In this document: positions 1 to 7,111 of the stretch, one piece after another | Layout of the letters: every line of letters starts with the position of its first letter | Numbering within the stretch: position 1 is the stretch's first letter | NCBI GenBank assembly: GCA_040773385.1 | Contig: JAXGWH010000013.1 | Location: 1-30,261, forward strand | Origin: Aeriscardovia sp040773385 | Lineage (GTDB): Bacteria > Actinomycetota > Actinomycetes > Actinomycetales > Bifidobacteriaceae | Length of the DNA stretch: 30,261 nucleotides | Direction of reading: 5' to 3' | The notes under the pieces: generated by a model | Database searches by the model: none | Told to the model about the DNA's origin: nothing | Seen by the model: only the letters and a program-made list of their open reading frames with translations | Made by a program: the position numbers and the translations under genes

Positions 1-871
1 AGCCGCCGCGACAGAGCCAGCCCATCCAGCCGTCCACGAAGAAGCAGCCGAAGACCAGCGCGATCAGCGCGACCCAGCCGGCCGCGTCCATCCACATGCG
101 CGTCTGCGGGCGCAGCCAGTCCTCGCGCACGAGGTCGCCGGGCACGGACGTCACCGCCCCGGAGGAGTCGCACTCGGTCTTCCTGGCCACGCGCCAACGA
201 CCCGCGCCGCCGGTCATCTCCCAGACCATCGCGAGCGCCGCGCCGGCGAGCAGCTCGGCAAGGCGCGTGTCGAGGCCGTAATAGACGCGGCCCGAATCCG
301 CAGGGTCATACAGGAGCGCCATTTCCGCCGCGGAAGCCGCCATCAGCACCAGCGTGATGACGAGCACCGCGCGGTCGGAGGAGAACATTGTGCGCAAAAG
401 CCACAGCAGGAGCGCCCAGACAAGATAGAACTGCATGATGAGCGCCACGAACCAGAGCGGTTTGAGCGGTGAGGGCAGTCCGGCCGCCGCGAAATACGGG
501 ATCTTGGCGATGATGAGCCACCAGTTCGACAGCAGCGCGGCGCTGGCCCAGCCGTCCCGCGCCATCTTCGGCAGGTATTCGGGGGCGAAGACCAGCGAGA
601 GCAGGACGGCGAGCGCGATGGAGGCCATGACGGGCGGCCACAGCCGTGTGAGCCGGTGCAGCTCGTAACGGCCGTACCGGAATTCGCCGGCCTCGAGGCG
701 CCGGTCGATGCCGGTGGTGATGAAGAAGCCCGAGAGGACGAAGAAGACCGGCACGCCGAGGAATCCGCCCGTCAGCGGGGTGGAGCGCAGATGGAAGAGG
801 ACGATGGCGACCATCGCCAGACCGCGCAGGCCATCCGCCGCGAGGACGCGGGTGCGAGCCTTCTTCTCCAT
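1..871 (-). CDS. OafA-like membrane acyltransferase, N-terminal part (runs off window)
   Basis: Partial gene whose 3' end lies left of base 1; about 290 codons are visible. The protein starts MEKKARTRVLAADGLRGLAM, followed by an LFHLR segment and then GVPVFFVLSGFF. This is the N-terminal signature of the acyltransferase 3 (OafA/YrhL) family, with an Arg in DGLRG and a His in the first membrane helix. Further hydrophobic helices follow (for example LWFVALIMQFYLVW). Such integral membrane enzymes O-acylate cell-envelope sugars, peptidoglycan or glycolipids; the substrate cannot be read from sequence. The start at 871 has a good ribosome site (GGAGAGG) nine bases upstream. Divergent from glnA. 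In family members a periplasmic SGNH domain may follow, which would lie outside the window. Confidence 0.85.
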   Translation of the reverse strand, partial: MEKKARTRVLAADGLRGLAMVAIVLFHLRSTPLTGGFLGVPVFFVLSGFFITTGIDRRLEAGEFRYGRYELHRLTRLWPPVMASIALAVLLSLVFAPEYLPKMARDGWASAALLSNWWLIIAKIPYFAAAGLPSPLKPLWFVALIMQFYLVWALLLWLLRTMFSSDRAVLVITLVLMAASAAEMALLYDPADSGRVYYGLDTRLAELLAGAALAMVWEMTGGAGRWRVARKTECDSSGAVTSVPGDLVREDWLRPQTRMWMDAAGWVALIALVFGCFFVDGWMGWLCRGG

Positions 872-896
872 GCCGATCAGCCTCTCCGGGACTTCC

Positions 897-925
897 TGAC
901 GATCCTGATGATTCCTGATGATTCC
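897..925. repeat. short 10-bp tandem repeat upstream of the acyltransferase gene
   Basis: TGATGATTCC occurs twice back to back (906-915, 916-925), preceded by a degenerate copy TGACGATCC (897-905) and followed by GACGATT. It lies 26-54 bp upstream of the acyltransferase start, beside its ribosome binding site. A second small duplication (CAACGATTCCTT / CAATGATTCCTG, 1091-1114) lies in the same spacer. Confidence 0.7.
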
Positions 926-1186
926 GACGATTTTCGTGTCGTGGTCACTGTCACACGGGTCCTGTGACGGAAGCGACCTGTCGGGCGCCCTTTCTCCGGG
1001 ACACGCCCAGCCAAACTACCACGCGGGTCGAGCGAGGCCGGGATCGGCGAAAAGATGCCGAATGGAATACAGAAGGCCATCGGGCGATATCAACGATTCC
1101 TTCAATGATTCCTGGCACAATAGCCGATATAACGTGTGGTAATTTGCCACCGCCTCTACAGCGATCCCCAGGTGCGACGGCATGGC

Positions 1187-1192
1187 TATACT
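1187..1192 (+). promoter_or_regulatory. possible glnA -10 box (TATACT)
   Basis: TATACT lies about 118 bp upstream of the glnA start and matches five of six bases of the -10 consensus. No convincing -35 hexamer sits at 16-18 bp spacing. If used, transcription would start near 1199 and leave a leader of about 110 nt. Confidence 0.3.
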
Positions 1193-1309
1193 GTCGATGT
1201 AGCCAGAAACAGGGGCATGCGGGCCCGTGAAAACCGTCCCGCAGGCCGGGCGTCGGCCGGATGACCAGCGCATCGGACTTATCACCGCCCCGCTGGAAAG
1301 GAGTCGGTC

Positions 1310-2749
1310 GTGTCTGACATCACCACACGTGAGGACGCGGAGAAATACATCACTGACAATCACATCGAGTTCGTCTCGGTGCGTTTCACCGATCTGCTCG
1401 GCACGCAGCAGCACTTCACCGTGCCGGCCGACCGGTTCTCCTCGGAGGGCTTCACCAACGGCTTCTTCTTCGACGGATCCTCCATCAAGGGCTTCCAAGG
1501 CATCGAGAAGTCGGATATGAAGCTCATCCCTGATGTGGACACGATCTACATCGACCCGTTCCGCACCCATAAGACGATGGTGTGCGATTTCTCCATCGTC
1601 GATCCGTACACCGATGAGCCGTACTCGCGCGACCCCCGCCAGGTGGCCACGAAGGCCGAGGCGTACCTGCGCACCACGGGTGTGGCCGACACGGCGATCT
1701 TCGCCCCGGAGGCCGAGTTCTTCATGTTCGACAAGGTGCGCTACGACACCCGCGTGAACACGAGTTTCTATGATGTGGACTCCGCAGAGGCGGCGTGGAA
1801 CTCCGGCAGCCAGAACAATGGCCCGGACGAGCAGGACGTGCCGAACAAGGGCATCCACGAGCACATGGGCGAGGGCTACTTCCCCGTGCCGCCGCTCGAC
1901 CACAATCAGGACGTGCGCGACCAGATGATGGAGAACCTCACCAAGGCCGGCCTCGTCCTGGAGCGTGCCCACCACGAGGTGGCGCAGGCCCAGCAGGAGA
2001 TCAACTACCGCTACAACACCCTGCTGCACGCGGCCGATGACCTCATGAAGTACAAGTACATCGTCAAGAACACCGCCGCGCAGTACGGCAAGGTGGTCAC
2101 CTTCATGCCCAAGCCGCTGGCCGGCGAGAACGGCACCGGTATGCACAACCACCAGTCGCTGTGGAAGGACGGCAAGCCGCTGTTCTACGGCGACGGCTAC
2201 GGCCAGCTCTCCGACATCGCCCGCTGGTACATCGGCGGCCTCATCAAGCACGCCGGCTCGGTGATGGCGTTCACCAACCCGACCACCAACTCGTACCGCC
2301 GTCTCGTGTCCGGCTACGAGGCCCCGGTCGACCTCGTCTACTCGGCCCGCAACCGCTCGGCCGCCATCCGCATCCCGATCGCCGGCTCCTCCCCCGCCGC
2401 CAAGCGCATCGAGTTCCGCGTGCCCGACCCGACCGCGAACCCGTATCTCGCGTTCTCCGCGGAGATGATGGCCGGCCTCGACGGCGTGCTCAACCGCATC
2501 GAGCCGCCCGACCCGATCGACAAGGACCTCTACGAGCTGCCGCCCGAGCAGGCAAAAGGCATCAAGGTGGTGCCGGGCTCGCTGGGCGAGACGCTCGACA
2601 TCCTCGAGGCGGACCACGACTTCCTCATGCAGGGCGACGTGTTCACGCAGGATCTGCTCGACCAGTGGGTCAAGATCAAGCGCGACGAGATCCTCCAGCT
2701 GCGCCTGACCCCGACGCCTCAGGAATTCGACATGTACTTCGATGCCTGA
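1310..2749 (+). CDS. glnA: type I glutamine synthetase
   Basis: Glutamine synthetase (glutamate + NH3 + ATP to glutamine), the central ammonium-assimilating enzyme, a cytosolic dodecamer. It has 479 residues, normal for GSI-beta. Visible motifs are DGSSI near residue 55, APEAEFF (metal-binding Glu), GENGTGMHNHQSLW (ATP/Glu site), NRSAAIRIP and RIEFRVPDPTANPYLAF. KDLYELPPE contains Tyr408, the position adenylylated by GlnE in GSI-beta enzymes, so post-translational control by an adenylyltransferase is expected. The start is GTG at 1310 with a strong ribosome site (GGAAAGGAG, 1294-1303). Monocistronic: a long upstream spacer and a terminator at 2818-2860. Long reading frames on the opposite strand here are by-products of GC-rich codon bias. 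Confidence 0.98.
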   Translation: MSDITTREDAEKYITDNHIEFVSVRFTDLLGTQQHFTVPADRFSSEGFTNGFFFDGSSIKGFQGIEKSDMKLIPDVDTIYIDPFRTHKTMVCDFSIVDPYTDEPYSRDPRQVATKAEAYLRTTGVADTAIFAPEAEFFMFDKVRYDTRVNTSFYDVDSAEAAWNSGSQNNGPDEQDVPNKGIHEHMGEGYFPVPPLDHNQDVRDQMMENLTKAGLVLERAHHEVAQAQQEINYRYNTLLHAADDLMKYKYIVKNTAAQYGKVVTFMPKPLAGENGTGMHNHQSLWKDGKPLFYGDGYGQLSDIARWYIGGLIKHAGSVMAFTNPTTNSYRRLVSGYEAPVDLVYSARNRSAAIRIPIAGSSPAAKRIEFRVPDPTANPYLAFSAEMMAGLDGVLNRIEPPDPIDKDLYELPPEQAKGIKVVPGSLGETLDILEADHDFLMQGDVFTQDLLDQWVKIKRDEILQLRLTPTPQEFDMYFDA

Positions 2750-2817
2750 TAAGCGCCATATCGTGCGATTTATTTCGGTAGTGCTTTAAGATCATCGAGC
2801 AATATCGACAACTGATC

Positions 2818-2860
2818 AGCCCGCTGGGGACCGTTCTCTCACGGATCCCGGCGGGCTTTT
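2818..2860 (+). terminator. Rho-independent terminator of glnA
   Basis: The GC-rich arm AGCCCGCTGGGGA (2818-2830) pairs with TCCCGGCGGGCT (2846-2857) apart from one mismatch and one bulge, and a short T run follows (GGCTTTTCTGTCC). It lies 68 bp after the glnA stop. Confidence 0.85.
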
Positions 2861-3496
2861 CTGTCCTATATTCCGATATCAAGGCCGCATGGGGACGCAT
2901 TCAATCTGCCCCCCCCCATATGTCGAGAGGTCATAGAAGGCACCGAGAACAACAGTGCAATTCCCAATACCCACCACAGATATAGGTCATGAAGAGCGAT
3001 GACCGAAGACCATCGAGATAGCCAGAACTAAGTGACGCCCCTCAGGGTCCCTAATTCAGGGCCCCCTTAGAGCGTCATACTTCGAGTTTACAGAAATCCA
3101 ACCAGTATGACTACTATTTCCAAGTTCTCAATGAAAGTGCGACTCTTCCAAGAGATTTGGTGATTATCGAAAGAACCAACAGGAAAGAATCGCTGGATCC
3201 GACACGAAAGACATCTTCTTTTACTCGACGCTGTCCTCCACCGCCCTGCCTACCGGTGCCGGTGCGAGAACAACTTGCAAAAGAAGCTGCCATGCATCTG
3301 TCTGATGACATAAACTCAAAACGAAACATGCAGATATGAGATTCTGACAGTGAAATTTGAGTATAGAGACGCTGATCTGTTTGTTTCATGCACCACGACA
3401 ATCCACCGCAGTGCGCTCCAACTCCGATCAATGACGTCATCACACAGGACTCACCAACATGCCCGAGACCATGCTGACCGCGAAGAGAGAGTATGA
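2861..3496. other. gene-poor, lower-GC stretch; possible decayed DNA
   Basis: About 640 bp with no gene I can support. GC drops to roughly half, unlike glnA. It contains a run of nine C (2909-2917) and an imperfect stem-loop (3033-3077). A stop-free stretch of 95 codons (3055-3339, plus) has some protein-like composition (YDYYFQVLNES, DLVIIERTNRKESLDPTRK) but no start codon with a ribosome site before GTG 3157; it may be the remnant of a gene. Minus-strand frames here look random. Together with the following Abi_2 gene this reads as an acquired and decaying patch. Confidence 0.5.
3033..3077. other. imperfect stem-loop
   Basis: TGACGC (3033-3038) pairs with GCGTCA (3072-3077). Inside, GGGTCCCT (3045-3052) pairs with AGGGCCC (3058-3064) with one bulge, around an AATTC loop. 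No T run follows, so it is not a standard terminator. The role is unknown. Confidence 0.45.
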
Positions 3497-3500
3497 GTGA

Positions 3501-3506
3501 TAGAAT
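3501..3506 (+). promoter_or_regulatory. -10-like TAGAAT for the structured RNA candidate
   Basis: TAGAAT matches five of six bases of the -10 consensus. It would place the transcription start near 3513, seven bases before the long stem of the RNA candidate. No good -35 is visible at standard spacing. Confidence 0.35.
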
Positions 3507-3512
3507 GGCAAC

Positions 3513-3567
3513 CAACAGTGCCCCACACGCGAGTCGAAAGGCAGCGAACCAGGTGGGGCCGTTTTCG
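3513..3567 (+). ncRNA. candidate AbiF-associated structured RNA (RNA antitoxin-like)
   Basis: Seen: GCCCCAC (3520-3526) pairs perfectly with GTGGGGC (3553-3559), an inner CGC/GCG pairing is possible, and CGTTTTCG follows. Loop bases CGAAA (3535-3539) are complementary to TTTCG (3563-3567), which would make a pseudoknot. Known: Abi_2-family (AbiF) genes are associated with a conserved upstream non-coding RNA, and AbiF with its RNA has been described as an RNA toxin-antitoxin system ancestral to Cas13. Inferred: this hairpin, ending two bases before the conserved part of the Abi_2 reading frame, is that RNA. It overlaps the N-terminal extension of the longest Abi_2 reading frame (GTG at 3497), which argues that the extension is not translated. 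No covariance model was run. Confidence 0.5.
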
Positions 3568-3568
3568 T

Positions 3569-4457
3569 ATTTCCAAGCCTGCTCTCACATTTGAACAGCA
3601 GTTGCGTCTCTTAGAAGATCGAGGACTGATTGTTCACGATGAGTCACTCGCACTCACCTGTCTGACAAATATCAATTACTACCGGCTCAGAGGATATTGG
3701 CTCACCATTCAAAAGCCAGACGACAGCTTCAAGAAGGATTCGACGTTCGAAGATATCTGGGCCATCTACAAGCTTGACCACGATCTCCGTCTCTGGCTCT
3801 GGAAAACCATCAGCCCAATCGAGATCAAACTCAGAACACAATTTGCCTACTGGACCTCTCTCTACGGAGATCCATTTTCATACCTCGACAAGAGGCTCTA
3901 TGCCCAGCAGCCGCAGTATGAGCACTCTATCACACGATTCCACAAAGAGCGAACGTGAGAGCAAAATGCCTCTCGTCTCCCATAATCTCGATAAATATGG
4001 GAAACTTCCTGCTTGGGCGGCAGTAGAGATCATGTCTTTCGGATCGATATCACGCCTCTACGGCAATCTCGCTCGTCACGTAGACGCAACAGAAAATCAC
4101 CCCGGAGTGCAGGAAAGCATATCGCAATCGTTCTCCACGAGCTCTTATTACCTGAAAAGCTGGTTGCGCCATCTCAGTCTCGTCCGCAACCTTGTCGCGC
4201 ATCATGGCCGTTTCTATAACAGGATCATGGATATTCAGCCTCAAATGTTAAAGGCGGACAAACAGTTCAAGAGTCACAAGGAATTTCCCACGTTTCTCGT
4301 TCTGAGGAATATTTATATGCGCTCATGGCCAGAACAATGGAACACGGCTCTTCATGAACTCGTGAGCATTATCAAACATTATCCGACCGTTGATCTTGCG
4401 CCTATGGCGTTCCCCGATAATTGGGCAGAAATACTCTGTGGGACAACTGGCTGTTGA
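3569..4457 (+). pseudogene. Abi_2/AbiF-family HEPN protein, frameshifted
   Basis: The first frame gives ISKPALTFEQQLRLLEDRGL, INYYRLRGYWL and the DHDLRLWLWKTISPIEIKLR block, typical of Abi_2 abortive-infection proteins. It stops at TGA 3956-3958. The rest (MPLVSHNLDKYGKLPAWAAV, EIMSFGSISRLYGNLARHV, LSLVRNLVAHHGRFYNR) continues in the frame one base further on, to 4457. The junction lies at about 3941-3962 and corresponds to one extra base. The HEPN RNase motif R-x4-H (R codon 4185-4187, H codon 4200-4202) lies after the shift, so the catalytic half is not made without frameshifting. The expected start (M in front of SKPALTFEQQ) reads ATT at 3569; an in-frame GTG at 3497 with a GAGAGAG ribosome site is the only alternative, but it lies upstream of and reads through the RNA hairpin. 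No obvious slippery heptamer is seen. GC is low relative to the core genes, which suggests transfer. Confidence 0.85.
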
Positions 4458-4470
4458 AAACGAGTGCGCA

Positions 4471-4491
4471 GGGCGGAGCTTTGCTCCGCCC
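4471..4491. terminator. perfect hairpin after the Abi_2 gene
   Basis: GGGCGGAGC (4471-4479) and GCTCCGCCC (4483-4491) form a 9-bp perfect stem with a TTT loop, 14 bp after the Abi_2 stop. The following bases are AT-rich (TATTGTAATATC) but not a T run. A likely terminator marking the end of the Abi_2 unit. Confidence 0.6.
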
Positions 4492-4650
4492 TATTGTAAT
4501 ATCTTAACCGGTTTAAGTATTTCCATTGATATTGTTTATCTCTATCCAGTAAATCATCAATAGATAAGAACAATAACACTCGTGATAGCCAGAAACAGAA
4601 GTAATATTTAGCCTCCACCAATCACACTGAACAGGAAAGAAGGACCGGCG

Positions 4651-5403
4651 ATGAAGAAGAGGCAGAGGGCCGTGCTCATCGGCGCGGCGGTGCTGTGCGT
4701 GGTCGCACTCGTCGGGGCACTCATTGTGCTGCATCACTCGGCAGGATCCTTCTCCAAGACGGTCAACGACCTCTCGACTGAGGCCTCGCATGCCTCCTCA
4801 TCCTCATCCTCATCCTCTTCGTCTTCCTCGTCATCCGCGAATGTCTACAAAGGCCATATCGCACAGGTTCACAGCCACAACGACACGAACCACAACGGCG
4901 TGGATGACCAGATCGACATCCTGCGCGGCGCCCGTGCCTATGCGGCCACCCAGCCCGAATACAAGAGCGAGTACTACCAGGGCGGCTATCCGACCGACCA
5001 CAAGGGCGTGTGCACCGATCTCGTGGCCGCCGCGTTCAAATACGCCGGGTTCAATCTGCGCGACCTCGTGGACACGGACATCCGCAGCAATCCGGGAAAT
5101 TACGACATCGCGGCGCCCGACCCGAACATCGACTACCGGCGTGTGATGAACCTCAAGGTGTTCTTCCACGACTGGGCCGCACAGGGCAAGGCGACCGCCC
5201 TCACCACGAATATCCACGACATCAAAGCCTGGCAGGGCGGCGACGTGGTCATCTTCCGCAACCACATCGGCATCGTCTCCGACAAGCGCGACGCGGCGGG
5301 CATCCCCTACGTGATCCACCACAATTACCGCGGGCAGACCAACTTCGAGGAGGACGTACTGCCGCATCGTCATGACATCGCGGCGCACTACCGGGTCAGA
5401 TAA
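4651..5403 (+). CDS. membrane-anchored DUF1287 protein
   Basis: 250 residues. An N-terminal membrane anchor (residues 7-28, after MKKRQR) is followed by a linker with 14 consecutive Ser (49-62). The DUF1287 domain follows from about residue 65: a calcium-loop-like DTNHNGVDDQID (78-89), DILRGAR, then GGYPTDHKGVCTDLV with Cys121, and later FRNHIGIVSD and VIHHNYRG. DUF1287 proteins look like NlpC/P60-type papain-fold hydrolases with Cys and His as candidate catalytic residues; an extracellular cell-wall role is inferred, and the true substrate is unknown. The start has a clear ribosome site (AGGAAAGAAGGA, 4633-4643). The Ser linker is encoded partly by a TCCTCA hexanucleotide repeat, so its length could vary by slippage without breaking the frame. 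Confidence 0.85.
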   Translation: MKKRQRAVLIGAAVLCVVALVGALIVLHHSAGSFSKTVNDLSTEASHASSSSSSSSSSSSSSANVYKGHIAQVHSHNDTNHNGVDDQIDILRGARAYAATQPEYKSEYYQGGYPTDHKGVCTDLVAAAFKYAGFNLRDLVDTDIRSNPGNYDIAAPDPNIDYRRVMNLKVFFHDWAAQGKATALTTNIHDIKAWQGGDVVIFRNHIGIVSDKRDAAGIPYVIHHNYRGQTNFEEDVLPHRHDIAAHYRVR

Positions 5404-5444
5404 TCCACACCGCTGTCCAAACACTCCCCGTCAAATCGTCCTCA

Positions 5445-6656
5445 TCAAATAGCCTTCCCTCCCCACAGCACCGGATAATCATCCGGCTCGAGAAGAAGGC
5501 CCGGCGTGGCATGCAACGACTCATCACCGGCATAGGCCACAACGCGATGCGCCGTGTCGACGCCCAGCAGCGGGCCGAGCTTGTCGAGCTGGGCGAAAAA
5601 GCGGTAGTTGAGCGTGCTGGACGATTTGATCTCCACGGCGTACTCGACCTCGACGCCTTTCTCCACGAGCAGGTCGATCTCGCTGCCGTTGCTGTCACGC
5701 CAATAGCTCAGATGGGGCGTGCGCCCCTGGGCGAGGAAACCCTTGATGACCTCAACGATGACGGCGTTCTCGAAGATGCTGCCTCGCTGGCGGTTGAACA
5801 GAAGATCATCCTCGGTCTCGATGCCCAGCAGCGAGCAGAGCAGGCCTGTGTCATAGAAATACAGCTTCGGGGAGCGGATGAGCCGTTTGCCGAAATTCTT
5901 GTAATACGGCTGCAGCTCGAAGAGCACATAGCTTGCCTCAAGCAGGGAGATCCAGCCGCGGGCGGTACGCACATCGATCTGGGCGTCCCGTGCGAGCGAG
6001 GCGACGTTGAGGACCTCCCCGACCCTGGCGGCGCACAGACGCACGAACCGGTCGAAGTCACCGAGACGCTGCTCGCCGATCTGGGTGCGGACATCGCGGT
6101 CCACATACGTGCGGATATAGGCGTCGAAGAAGCGCGTCGGACGGGCCGCCGTGCTGAACAGACGAGGATAGCCGCCCCAGAGCATCCAGTGGTCGACCGA
6201 CGACGGTTTTCTGCCTGAACGCGCGAGTTCCTGCCACGAGAGAGGGAGCAGTTCGACAATACCGGTGCGTCCGGCAAGCGACTCGGAGATGGAACGCAAA
6301 AGCGCGAAGTTCTGTGAACCGGTGATGACATACTGGCCCATCTCCGAAGACCGGTCGACGGTGGCCTGCAGATCACGCATCAGGGACGGTACGAGCTGCG
6401 CCTCGTCGATGATCGCCGGCCCGTGAAAACGACGGAAGAACAGGCCCGGGTCGTTTCGCGCCAAAGCGCGGACGGCGCTGTCCTCAAGGTTCGCGTAGGC
6501 ATAATCGGCGAACAAGTGACGGACGAGTGTCGACTTCCCGCTCTGGCGCGGCCCGGTGACAGTGACCACGGGGAATTCGCCGGCGAGCGACATGATATCG
6601 TCCTGCGCGTCACGATCGATGAAGAACTGTGCGACGTCGTTTTCCTGAACCATCAT
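5445..6656 (-). CDS. AAA-family ATPase with DUF4143 domain
   Basis: 403 residues, full length for the AAA_14 + DUF4143 family. Walker A is GPRQSGKST (35-43), Walker B is PAIIDEAQ with D84/E85, and the sensor-like segment is YVITGSQNF. The DUF4143 half follows, ending in SEIDLLVEKG...YAVEIKSS, which resembles a degenerate PD-(D/E)XK nuclease core. The cellular role of these widespread solo ATPases is not established; they are often linked to genomic islands and toxin-antitoxin-like loci. Two adjacent ATGs (6656 and 6653) follow a GAAAGGGG ribosome site; the second has the better spacing. Convergent with the DUF1287 gene (41 bp apart, no clear terminator). Its upstream region holds the 23-bp repeat array at 6755-6892, which may control it. 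Confidence 0.9.
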   Translation of the reverse strand: MMVQENDVAQFFIDRDAQDDIMSLAGEFPVVTVTGPRQSGKSTLVRHLFADYAYANLEDSAVRALARNDPGLFFRRFHGPAIIDEAQLVPSLMRDLQATVDRSSEMGQYVITGSQNFALLRSISESLAGRTGIVELLPLSWQELARSGRKPSSVDHWMLWGGYPRLFSTAARPTRFFDAYIRTYVDRDVRTQIGEQRLGDFDRFVRLCAARVGEVLNVASLARDAQIDVRTARGWISLLEASYVLFELQPYYKNFGKRLIRSPKLYFYDTGLLCSLLGIETEDDLLFNRQRGSIFENAVIVEVIKGFLAQGRTPHLSYWRDSNGSEIDLLVEKGVEVEYAVEIKSSSTLNYRFFAQLDKLGPLLGVDTAHRVVAYAGDESLHATPGLLLEPDDYPVLWGGKAI

Positions 6657-7111
6657 GCCCCTTTCCGCCAGACGGGCGTCTCTGGACCGATTCGTTGTGA
6701 TATCAACGATCTATCGGAACCATCACTGGCCTATTCTGCCACAGAATCACGCACGATGTATGAATTACATAGCATACAATGCATCTTTTACATAAACTAC
6801 AATGCATGATTTGCATAACTTCCAATGCATGAATTACAGAGACCCTACTGTATGAATTGCATAACTCCCACTACATAATCTGCAGAAGATCTCTCACCCC
6901 TCATGCATGACCGGCGACGAATGATCTGCGGTAACCACTTCCTCTCCCGCTTTCCATTCTCCCGTTCTCCCAGAGTTCTTCCAGAGCTCTCCCCGCAATC
7001 TCTGCGCTCTTCGGCACGCGGAATGGAGGAATCCCTGCAGCGCCCCGCAGATTCGCCCGCCATGATCGATTCCAGAATCCCGGGGAAGACCGGGAAGACG
7101 AAAGGATCATC
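6657..7111. other. divergent spacer with 23-bp repeat array
   Basis: 455 bp between the DUF4143 ATPase (leftward) and the GT2 gene (rightward). The part at 6750-6890 is strikingly AT-rich against its surroundings and consists of the 23-bp repeat array listed separately. The remaining 6893-7111 shows no gene; it ends in the ribosome site GAAAGGA (7100-7106) of the GT2 gene. Any promoters for both operons must lie here. Confidence 0.7.
6755..6892. repeat. six in-phase 23-bp direct repeats (iteron-like array)
   Basis: Units start at 6755, 6778, 6801, 6824, 6847 and 6870, exactly 23 bp apart and without spacers. The core of each unit follows TGYATGAATTRCATAAC; units 3 and 5 are closest to it, units 2, 4 and 6 the most diverged. 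Within a unit ATGYAT and TRCAT lie about 10 bp apart, one helical turn, forming an imperfect dyad. The layout resembles an iteron or multi-operator array for a DNA-binding protein, not a CRISPR (no unique spacers). It sits 99-236 bp upstream of the DUF4143 ATPase and 220-357 bp upstream of the GT2 gene. Confidence 0.85.

Larger units (their letters stand above)
872..1309. other. intergenic spacer between divergent acyltransferase gene and glnA
   Basis: 438 bp without a credible gene. The reading frames here lack a ribosome site or are tails of frames antisense to glnA. It holds the small tandem repeats at 897-925 and 1091-1114, and a dyad GTGG-N7-CCAC at 1136-1150 that could be a regulator site for glnA. 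It also holds a -10-like TATACT at 1187-1192. No classical GlnR or AmtR operator was recognised with confidence. Confidence 0.6.

Noticed and set aside
1016..2617. 533-residue reading frame antisense to glnA
   Set aside because: It lies over a certain gene, has Val/His/Arg-rich composition typical of the reverse complement of GC-biased codons, and has no ribosome site.
1198..4600. Shared AGCCAGAAACAG near 1200 and 4587 as possible attachment or target-site repeats around the low-GC patch
   Set aside because: A 12-bp match between two places in a 30-kb window is expected by chance, and no integrase or transposase is present.
6755..6892. CRISPR interpretation of the 23-bp repeats
   Set aside because: Units abut directly with no unique spacers, and no cas gene is present.
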